Part shown: positions 7,275-11,854 of the stretch, piece after piece
Layout of the letters: each line of letters begins with the position of its first letter
Position numbering within the stretch: the first letter of the stretch is position 1
From: Candidatus Nitrosopumilus sp.
GTDB taxonomy: Archaea; Thermoproteota; Nitrososphaeria; Nitrososphaerales; Nitrosopumilaceae
Length of the DNA stretch: 11,854 bases
Direction: 5' to 3'
Assembly: GCA_030637455.1 (NCBI GenBank)
Contig: DAOWGL010000131.1
Span: 1-11,854, forward strand
Made by a program: the position numbers and the translations under genes
Notes under the pieces: generated by a model
The model's input: the letters and a program-made list of their open reading frames with translations, nothing else
What the model was told of the DNA's origin: nothing
The model's database searches: none

Positions 7275-7727
7275 ATGGCAAAAAAATTTCCCGATGATGA
7301 ACTTGATGAAGTTCTAAGTAAAATTGAAAAATTTGATTCTGATGGAATTCGTTTTATCCATCTAAAAAATAATGTTAAAATAAATTTTGCAAAAATAAAG
7401 ATTGCCGAATTTAAACTCAAAGATATTTTGGTTTTCCTAGATGAAAATGGATTGGTCCAAAGAATTCCTTTTGATGATAAACCTGGATTCCATGATCTAA
7501 CACTATATCGTATTTCTGAAAAAGGACGTGATTTACTTTTTAAATTCATTCGTGATCCGAATGATGGTTGGAATAAGAGTAGTTATTCATCCGAAGTTCA
7601 ATGTCAAAATTGTGGCTATTCATACGAAATTCGTGTTTCATATTCTGAAACTGTCAAAATTTGGGGAAAATCCCAACGATGTCCTAACTGTGCAATGAAG
7701 GGCACATTAGTAACAAAAATTGTCTGA
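7275..7727 (+). CDS. Winged-helix protein with C-terminal zinc ribbon
   Basis: This 150-residue protein is probably a nucleic-acid-binding regulator; its target is unknown. Residues about 8-92 have the pattern of a winged helix-turn-helix: helix DELDEVLSKIEKF, helix FKLKDILVFLDENGLVQRI, then a strand/wing segment LTLYRISEKGRDLLFKFI that resembles PadR/MarR-like archaeal domains. The C-terminal part (about 108-145) holds two Cys pairs, C110-x2-C113 and C136-x2-C139, in the contexts CQNCGY and CPNCAMKG. This is a zinc-ribbon pattern. The start at ATG 7275 gives MAKKFPDDEL and no in-frame alternative is better supported. It lies 38 bp after carB and its TGA directly abuts the stop of the converging phosphoesterase gene, leaving no room for a separate terminator. 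I do not recognise a named family. Confidence 0.85.
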   Translation: MAKKFPDDELDEVLSKIEKFDSDGIRFIHLKNNVKINFAKIKIAEFKLKDILVFLDENGLVQRIPFDDKPGFHDLTLYRISEKGRDLLFKFIRDPNDGWNKSSYSSEVQCQNCGYSYEIRVSYSETVKIWGKSQRCPNCAMKGTLVTKIV

Positions 7728-8477
7728 TTAAATCACTTGGTTGATATTTGATTCATTTCCAATAATCGTTCCATCAAGAGTAATTATTTTTGCTTTAGAT
7801 ATTTTATTAATTTTATTGATTATTGGGGAAATAGATTTTTTGTATTGTTTTCTGTGGGTTGCATAAAAATATTTGTTAAATGATGGCATAATTGTTATTT
7901 CAATTTCTCCTGTTTTATTTGGGAATATGTTTTCTTTATCTGTTTTAATTGATACCCAAACTCTTTGACCATTGATTATAGAATCTTCTTGAAAAAATAC
8001 GGGATGAAGATGCCCCATGATAATTTTATCTACATGTGAAAAGTTTTCCGAAGGCAATGTGTGACCATGCGTTAGTAAAATATTCTCTTCAACCATTCCT
8101 GTTGAACTAATCATTGTAATGTTGTCTGGAACTAATCTCTGAATATTTGCATCATGATTTCCTGGAATTAGTATTACGTCGCATTTTTCTCTAATCTTTT
8201 TAAAAAACAAAGGAACTTCATCCCATTCATTTTTTGAAATATTCTTGATACTTGATTTTATATCTCCTAGCAAAATCACTGAGTCTGGTTTTTCTAAATC
8301 TATAATGTCTGATAATTCTTGAATAGTTTCATTAATTGTTGAATTTTTACCTACGAAAATTTCATTTGATGCCATATTACTTTCAAACCCAATATGTACA
8401 TCTGTAACTATGAGATTCTTTTTTTCACCTTCCAAAATTAACGCAGGTATTGATGGGATGATTCTTGTTTGTAACAT
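7728..8477 (-). CDS. Metallophosphoesterase of the COG1407/PdeM-like (ICC-like) group
   Basis: A calcineurin-like two-metal phosphoesterase of 249 residues. All core motifs are present in order: D26-x-H28 (TDVHIG), G-D72 (LLGDIK), G-N107-H108-D109 (IPGNHD), H137-G-H139 (LTHGH) and G-H156-x-H158-P (MGHLHP). The short form and the THGHTLPS/GHLHP spacing resemble COG1407, whose bacterial member PdeM is a nuclease encoded with Lhr helicase and DNA ligase in DNA-damage operons. Archaeal members often lie near Lhr-type helicases, but none is in this window. The C-terminus (about 200-249) is Lys/Ile-rich and carries no known domain. ATG 8477 is preferred over TTG 8480 because a TATA-like box lies 26 bp upstream of it. 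The gene is divergent from the SWIM gene through a 34-bp shared promoter region. The substrate is not evident from sequence. Confidence 0.9.
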   Translation of the reverse strand: MLQTRIIPSIPALILEGEKKNLIVTDVHIGFESNMASNEIFVGKNSTINETIQELSDIIDLEKPDSVILLGDIKSSIKNISKNEWDEVPLFFKKIREKCDVILIPGNHDANIQRLVPDNITMISSTGMVEENILLTHGHTLPSENFSHVDKIIMGHLHPVFFQEDSIINGQRVWVSIKTDKENIFPNKTGEIEITIMPSFNKYFYATHRKQYKKSISPIINKINKISKAKIITLDGTIIGNESNINQVI

Positions 8478-8511
8478 CAAAGTTATACTGTAGATATCTG
8501 ATTAAACCCTT
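8478..8511. promoter_or_regulatory. Compact bidirectional promoter between the phosphoesterase and SWIM genes
   Basis: Only 34 bp separate the two start codons. GTTATAC (8482-8488) is centred about 27 bp before ATG 8512 and would serve the plus-strand gene. On the minus strand, TTTAATC (8500-8506) is centred 26 bp before ATG 8477 and would serve the phosphoesterase. Each TATA box thus lies next to the other gene's start codon, so the two promoters probably compete or are co-regulated. Confidence 0.6.
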
Positions 8512-8814
8512 ATGAGTAAAGATTTGGATCGAGTTCAGTCTTTAGTTTCTGAAAAACGAGTAAAATTACATATTTTTGAACCCACACAGCGAAAAATTTG
8601 GACTGTGGTTGGAAAAGGTGAAGAACATTGGATTGATCCTGATTGTAATTATTGTTCTTGCCCTGGTTTCTATTTTGGTAAATTAAATGGAAAAATGACT
8701 TGTTATCACCTTGAATCTGCACAACTAGCTAGGAATGAAAATAAAGTTGAAGAAATAATTTTTTCTGATGATGAATTTTCTGATTTCCTTAGAGGCTTGA
8801 TTTCTGATTTATAA
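8512..8814 (+). CDS. Small SWIM zinc-finger protein
   Basis: This 100-residue protein carries a SWIM zinc-finger pattern, C48-x-C50, thirteen residues, then C64-x-H66 (CSCPGFYFG and TCYHLESA). SWIM domains bind zinc and mediate DNA or protein contacts. Small archaeal SWIM proteins have been compared with Sws1/Shu2, partners of Rad51 paralogues in recombination. In that group an Ala follows the His closely (CxHxxA); here the spacing is H-x3-A (A70), so the match is imperfect. Residues 1-40 form a small beta-rich region (VKLHIFEPTQRKIWTVVGKG) and the acidic C-terminus (about 78-100) is probably helical. ATG 8512 lies 27 bp after a TATA-like box, supporting a leaderless start. Divergent pairing with a PdeM-like phosphoesterase is compatible with a repair role, but that is inferred. 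Confidence 0.85.
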   Translation: MSKDLDRVQSLVSEKRVKLHIFEPTQRKIWTVVGKGEEHWIDPDCNYCSCPGFYFGKLNGKMTCYHLESAQLARNENKVEEIIFSDDEFSDFLRGLISDL

Positions 8815-8823
8815 TTCGAACCT

Positions 8824-8831
8824 GTTAATAA
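8824..8831 (+). promoter_or_regulatory. TATA-like box for the small acidic protein gene
   Basis: GTTAATAA is centred about 26 bp before ATG 8853, consistent with leaderless transcription of the downstream gene. Confidence 0.45.
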
Positions 8832-8852
8832 CTAGAAATTCTTCATACTAAT

Positions 8853-9104
8853 ATGGATGAAGACCAACAAAATTCTGAAATAGATAAAATTGCAAATCTT
8901 ATGGTTCATGATGATCTTTCACCTGATGAACAAGATGTTGCAAAATTAGAAAAATACAAAAATCAGATCAAAGATGACTGTGATCTTGATGATGAAAGTG
9001 CCTTAAAGATGGTTTATGAAGCGTTACTTTATAGAAAATTGAAAAATTCTGATTCTAGTGATGTTTTAGAAAAAGGTAATGAGTTTGGTGCTGGATTCAG
9101 CTAA
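8853..9104 (+). CDS. Small acidic protein of unknown function
   Basis: I do not recognise this 83-residue protein. It is strongly acidic and lacks membrane segments or metal-binding motifs; one Cys is present. The middle part (about 24-65, from SPDEQDVAKLEKYKNQI to EALLYRKLK) looks helical, and the C-terminal dozen residues look disordered. Evidence that it is real: an ATG at leaderless distance from a TATA-like box, codon use like the neighbours, and a clean fit between the SWIM gene and the converging gene, whose stop begins two bases after this stop. It could be transcribed alone or with the SWIM gene, which ends 38 bp upstream. Confidence 0.7.
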   Translation: MDEDQQNSEIDKIANLMVHDDLSPDEQDVAKLEKYKNQIKDDCDLDDESALKMVYEALLYRKLKNSDSSDVLEKGNEFGAGFS

Positions 9105-9106
9105 AC

Positions 9107-9406
9107 CTACTCTAATGGTATAGTGTCGATATCGTCTTTTGAAACTCCTTTCCAAAGACCAACCATTCCTTCTGGTTCAACATTTTCAACTTTAGTAATT
9201 TGTTGAATCTTGATATGATCTGGGTTTGGAGGCATCCATAACATGGCCATGTAATCTCCAACTTCTCCTACTTTAGTTGGTAAGGCCATGGTGACTTTAT
9301 CTGCTGCAAATCCTTTTGCAGTTAGTGCATTTGTTGCTTTTTCTTTAAGATCCATTTTTCCGTGTAGGAACAAATAGACATCTTTTTGAGTGTCAATTTC
9401 TGCCAT
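9107..9406 (-). CDS. Conserved-looking small protein of unknown function
   Basis: I cannot assign this 99-residue soluble protein. Its composition is that of a compact alpha/beta domain. It starts with a beta-like segment DVYLFLHGKM and a helix LKEKATNALTAKGF, followed by strands VTMALPTKVGE, YMAMLWMPP and KIQQITKVENV. It has no Cys residues, no signal peptide and no transmembrane helix. ATG 9406 is preceded on the minus strand by a TATA-like TTTAGTTT about 24 bp upstream. The gene converges with the acidic-protein gene, the two stops being two bases apart, and is divergent from the ATPase F-subunit gene, whose promoter it faces across 88 bp. Confidence 0.75.
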   Translation of the reverse strand: MAEIDTQKDVYLFLHGKMDLKEKATNALTAKGFAADKVTMALPTKVGEVGDYMAMLWMPPNPDHIKIQQITKVENVEPEGMVGLWKGVSKDDIDTIPLE

Positions 9407-9464
9407 GATTTGCCTAGTTTTTCAAACTAAATCAACCTTTCTTGATCTGACTTCTCCAAAAAGG

Positions 9465-9472
9465 GTTAAATT
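9465..9472 (+). promoter_or_regulatory. TATA-like box deciding the start of the ATPase F-subunit gene
   Basis: GTTAAATT is centred 26 bp before GTG 9495. It supports GTG 9495 over the longer in-frame opening at 9390, which would lie upstream of this box. Confidence 0.55.
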
Positions 9473-9494
9473 AGAACGTGCAAAATTCACAACT

Positions 9495-9788
9495 GTGAAA
9501 ATCTTCACTGTTGGCAGTAAATCTTTTGTAACTAGTTTTCAATTAGCTGGAATTCCAGGAAAAATTTCTGAAAATCCTCAAAATGCCCTTGAAGAAATCA
9601 AGACATTAACTGATGACTCTGATGTTGGTTTAGTTTTGGTTAGTGATGATATTACAGAATCTATCAGTGATGAGTTAACTGCGTTACGTACAGAAAAATC
9701 AACTTTAGTATTTGCATTACCTGCAGCTGGAAGTGAAAAAACTGAAATCGATTACAGAGTAATGTTGAAAAAGATTCTCGGCGTATAA
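9495..9788 (+). CDS. atpF: V/A-type ATP synthase subunit F
   Basis: Subunit F is a small protein of the central stalk of archaeal A-type (V-like) ATP synthases and helps couple rotation to catalysis. The 97-residue product starts MKIFTVGSKSFVTSFQLAGI, matching the family opening of a beta strand followed by a helix with an LAGI-like motif. It continues with ENPQNALEEIKTL, the strand VGLVLVSDDI, then STLVFALPA and a C-terminal helix YRVMLKKILGV. The length is right for the family (about 100). An open frame extends back to 9390, but that extension overlaps the opposite-strand gene, adds an atypical N-terminus and precedes the TATA-like box, so GTG 9495 is chosen. No other ATPase subunit gene lies nearby; F appears detached from the main ATPase cluster. 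Confidence 0.85.
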   Translation: MKIFTVGSKSFVTSFQLAGIPGKISENPQNALEEIKTLTDDSDVGLVLVSDDITESISDELTALRTEKSTLVFALPAAGSEKTEIDYRVMLKKILGV

Positions 9789-9792
9789 TCTT

Positions 9793-9800
9793 CTTATAAT
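9793..9800 (+). promoter_or_regulatory. TATA-like box for the zinc dehydrogenase gene
   Basis: CTTATAAT, just after the atpF stop, is centred about 25 bp before ATG 9821. It fits leaderless transcription. The T5 run right after it (9805-9809) could also end atpF transcripts. Confidence 0.5.
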
Positions 9801-9820
9801 CAAATTTTTAATGCCTTACC

Positions 9821-10849
9821 ATGAAAAGCGCATCTGTTAAAGAACCATCTGTAATTTCTGTTGATGATGTAGATAAACCTCAGTTGACTTCTGGTGATGT
9901 CTTAGTACAGATGCATGCCTGTGGAATTTGTGGTTCTGATTTGGAAAAAGTTTTTGGGCAATATGGCCAACCTTCAATGCGATTAGGCCATGAACCATCT
10001 GGAATAATCCTAGATGTTGGTTCTGATGTAACTGAATTCAAAAAAGGTGATAGAGTATTCACTCATCACCATGTTCCATGCTATGATTGTCATTACTGTA
10101 ATCATGGAAATGAAACAATGTGTCAAAAATATTATGAAACTAATCTTTCTCCATGTGGTTTATCTGAAGAATATGTAGTTCCTGCATGGAATGTTTCACA
10201 TGGTGGGATTTTAAAAATTTCTGACTCTCTTAGTTATGAAGAGGCTGCAATGATTGAACCTTTGGCATGTTGTGTTAGGGCTTGGACTAAATTTGCATAT
10301 CGGGAAGGTGATTCCACTGCAATCTTTGGAGTTGGTCCAACTGGAATGATGCATGTAATGTTAGCATGTGCAAAAAAATTCTCAAAAATATTTTGCTTTG
10401 ATGTAAATGACTTTAGATTAGATTTTGCAAAAAAATTCAACATTACTGATTCTATTTCTTCGATGGATGAAAATAGGAAACAAAAAATTTTGGATAATAC
10501 TAACGGACAAGGTGTAGATGTGGCAATTGTAGCTACTAGTAGCCTCAAAGCATTAGATGATGCTATAGATATGACTAGAAAAGGAGGCACTGTGATGATG
10601 TTTGGAGTTCCATCAAAAGGTGCAAAATTGGATTTAGATATGAGTAAAATTTACTCTAAGGAAATAACTTTGGTAACTAGTTATGCTGCATCTGATTCTG
10701 ATACAAAAGAAGCACTCCATCTAATCGAATCTTCTCAAATTGATGTTAAACAATTAATCACTCATACTTACTCTATTTCTGATTCTCAAAAAGCATTTGA
10801 TCATGCCCGTACTGGTGACAATGCAATGAAGATAATCATTACAAAATAA
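9821..10849 (+). CDS. Zinc-dependent medium-chain alcohol/polyol dehydrogenase
   Basis: A 342-residue member of the zinc-containing MDR superfamily, which oxidises alcohols or polyols (or reduces carbonyls) with NAD(P). The GroES-like catalytic domain (about 1-150) has probable catalytic-zinc ligands C37 (CGICGSD), H57-E58 (LGHEPSG) and E146 (MIEPLAC). Structural zinc would be held by C87, C90, C93 and C101 (PCYDCHYC...MC). The Rossmann domain (about 155-290) has the GVGPTG loop (170-175) and an acidic residue D194 at the end of beta-2, which suggests NAD rather than NADP. The catalytic region resembles threonine, sorbitol and related dehydrogenases, but the substrate cannot be read from sequence. 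ATG 9821 lies 25 bp after a TATA-like box. The downstream LsrF-like gene is 45 bp away on the same strand, suggesting a related pathway. Confidence 0.93.
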   Translation: MKSASVKEPSVISVDDVDKPQLTSGDVLVQMHACGICGSDLEKVFGQYGQPSMRLGHEPSGIILDVGSDVTEFKKGDRVFTHHHVPCYDCHYCNHGNETMCQKYYETNLSPCGLSEEYVVPAWNVSHGGILKISDSLSYEEAAMIEPLACCVRAWTKFAYREGDSTAIFGVGPTGMMHVMLACAKKFSKIFCFDVNDFRLDFAKKFNITDSISSMDENRKQKILDNTNGQGVDVAIVATSSLKALDDAIDMTRKGGTVMMFGVPSKGAKLDLDMSKIYSKEITLVTSYAASDSDTKEALHLIESSQIDVKQLITHTYSISDSQKAFDHARTGDNAMKIIITK

Positions 10850-10894
10850 GAAAGGCTTAAGAAGGGATTTTCATTCTTTCAAAATCGAAGAAAT

Positions 10895-11854
10895 ATGGAT
10901 TGGGGATTAAAAAACAGAATTTCTAGTATAATTAAACCAGAAAATAATCGTGCATTAATGTTAGCAGTAGATCATGGATACTTTCTTGGTCCGACTGAAA
11001 AACTTGAAAATCCTACTAAGGTAATTGCGCCTCTGTTGAAATACTGTGATTCTTTAATGGTGACAAGAGGTGTTCAAAGATCTTCTGTTCCTGCAACCAC
11101 TAACACTCCAATGGTGTTGAGAGTATCGGGCGGTTCTAGTATTATTGGTGAGGATTTATCTCAAGAAGACATTACAGTATCTATTGAAGAAGCAATTAGA
11201 CTAAATGCTAGTGCTCTTGCAATGTCAATTTTTGTTGGTTCAAAATATGAATATCAAACTATTGTAAATTTAGGAAAATTAGTTAATGAGGCAGAAAAAT
11301 ATGGATTACCTGTTTTAGCCGTAACTGCAGTTGGAAAAGAGCTTGGAAAGGATGCTAGATATCTTTCATTAGCATGTCGTGTTGCTGCAGAACAAGGCGC
11401 ACATATTGTCAAAACATATTATTGTGATAATTTCGAAAAAGTTGTTCAATCCTGCCCTGTCCCAATAATTGTGGCAGGTGGTAAGAAAATCCCTGAACGT
11501 GATGCTTTACAATTAACATACAATGCAATCAAAGGTGGTGCTGTAGGTGTTGATATGGGAAGAAACATCTGGCAATCAGATCATCCAGTTTCCATGATTA
11601 AAGCAGTTAGAGCGATTGTCCATAATAATCAAAATGTTGATCAAGCCTTCAAATTATATCAAAAATTAGTTAGCTTAGAACCAAAAAAGAATCAAAAATC
11701 ATCTAAAAACAAACCAAACAACCCTAATCAAAAGAAATCAAACAAACCAAACAACCCTAATCAAAAGAAATCAAACAAACCAAACAACCCTAATCAAAAG
11801 AAATCAAACAAACCAAACAACCCTAATCAAAAGAAATCAAACAACCCTAATCAA
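10895..11854 (+). CDS. LsrF-like class I aldolase/thiolase with repetitive C-terminal tail (partial, runs off the right edge)
   Basis: The frame is open for 320 codons to the window edge. Residues 1-258 closely resemble LsrF (3-hydroxy-5-phosphonooxypentane-2,4-dione thiolase, last step of bacterial AI-2 breakdown) of the DeoC/FbaB aldolase superfamily. Matching segments are MDWG at the start, LAVDHGYFLGPT (23-34), VTRGVQRSSVP (56-66), GSKYEYQ (115-121), AVTAVGK (142-148), IVKTYY with probable Schiff-base K173, IIVAGGKKIPERDAL (191-205) and GVDMGRNIWQSDHPVSM (218-234). The related archaeal 2-amino-3,7-dideoxy-heptulosonate synthase is an alternative, but the detailed match favours LsrF. From about 259 the protein becomes a Lys/Asn/Pro/Gln-rich tail of 11-residue repeats, not part of E. 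coli LsrF. The start matches the LDWG region of LsrF. A TATA-like GGCTTAAG (10854-10861) would give a short leader. The stop codon is outside the window. Confidence 0.88.
   Translation, partial: MDWGLKNRISSIIKPENNRALMLAVDHGYFLGPTEKLENPTKVIAPLLKYCDSLMVTRGVQRSSVPATTNTPMVLRVSGGSSIIGEDLSQEDITVSIEEAIRLNASALAMSIFVGSKYEYQTIVNLGKLVNEAEKYGLPVLAVTAVGKELGKDARYLSLACRVAAEQGAHIVKTYYCDNFEKVVQSCPVPIIVAGGKKIPERDALQLTYNAIKGGAVGVDMGRNIWQSDHPVSMIKAVRAIVHNNQNVDQAFKLYQKLVSLEPKKNQKSSKNKPNNPNQKKSNKPNNPNQKKSNKPNNPNQKKSNKPNNPNQKKSNNPNQ
11708..11854 (+). repeat. In-frame 33-bp tandem repeat (four perfect copies plus a shortened fifth)
   Basis: Units at 11708-11740, 11741-11773, 11774-11806 and 11807-11839 are identical and encode NKPNNPNQKKS. 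A fifth copy (11840-11854) has lost its first three codons, reads NNPNQ, and is cut by the window edge. Upstream, codons for KKNQKSSK (about 11684-11707) look like a degenerate seed. The unit is a multiple of three, so copy number can change without a frameshift. The perfect identity, including at the wobble positions, points to recent slippage or recombination. Confidence 0.97.

Noticed and set aside
7187..7549. Minus-strand open frame of 120 codons
   Set aside because: Antisense to the end of carB and the winged-helix gene; low-complexity Ser run and no family features.
8478..8480. TTG 8480 as start of the phosphoesterase
   Set aside because: It adds one residue before an ATG; ATG 8477 fits the TATA spacing and is the stronger codon.
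9390..9494. N-terminal extension of the ATPase F subunit from ATG 9390
   Set aside because: It overlaps the start of the opposite-strand gene, adds about 35 atypical residues and lies upstream of a well-placed TATA-like box. GTG 9495 gives the family length.
10234..10590. Minus-strand open frame of 118 codons
   Set aside because: Antisense to the dehydrogenase, which has all catalytic motifs; composition is that of a shadow frame.
11708..11854. CRISPR-like array
   Set aside because: The units are contiguous with no spacers and are translated in frame with the LsrF-like protein, so this is a coding tandem repeat.

Overview
The window looks like chromosomal DNA of a marine ammonia-oxidising archaeon (Nitrososphaerota, Nitrosopumilus-like). 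It is AT-rich and densely packed. It encodes archaeal Cdv/ESCRT cell-division proteins, a TrmB-type regulator and a V/A-type ATPase F subunit. Most transcription units have a TATA-like box centred about 25-27 bp before the start codon, the pattern of leaderless mRNA. The genus is inferred from gene content and protein flavour, not from a marker gene. No rRNA, tRNA, CRISPR array or insertion sequence was found, and no stretch over 300 bp lacks a gene.

Layout. (1) 1-347, minus: start of a TrmB-family regulator, cut by the window edge, divergent from the next operon. (2) 434/462-2760, plus: a three-gene operon with a short, divergent CdvB/ESCRT-III-like protein, an unrecognised helical protein, and CdvC (Vps4-like AAA+ ATPase). 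The 5' end of the first gene is puzzling: the best-placed leaderless ATG (434) lies in a different frame from the CdvB-like body, and one +1 slip at an AAAA run would join them. (3) 2836-7236, plus: carA-carB, a complete glutamine-dependent carbamoyl-phosphate synthetase feeding arginine and pyrimidines. (4) 7275-7727: a winged-helix/zinc-ribbon protein that abuts, stop codon to stop codon, a minus-strand PdeM-like (COG1407) metallophosphoesterase. That gene shares a 34-bp bidirectional promoter with a small SWIM zinc-finger protein (8512-8814). (5) 8853-9406: two small convergent proteins of unknown function. (6) 9495-9788: ATPase subunit F without other ATPase genes nearby. (7) 9821-10849: zinc-dependent medium-chain dehydrogenase, followed by an LsrF-like class I aldolase/thiolase that runs off the right edge and carries a Lys/Asn/Pro-rich tail made of perfect 33-bp tandem repeats.

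How the genes work together. The Cdv genes form a plausible membrane-remodelling unit: ESCRT-III-like filament protein, unknown partner and disassembly ATPase. CarA and CarB form one enzyme. The phosphoesterase and SWIM genes both belong to families linked to DNA repair and share a promoter region. The dehydrogenase and LsrF-like enzyme may act in one small carbonyl/sugar-phosphate pathway. The most promising points for novelty are the cdvC-linked CdvB-like gene with its out-of-frame start, its unknown partner, and the repeat tail on the LsrF-like protein.
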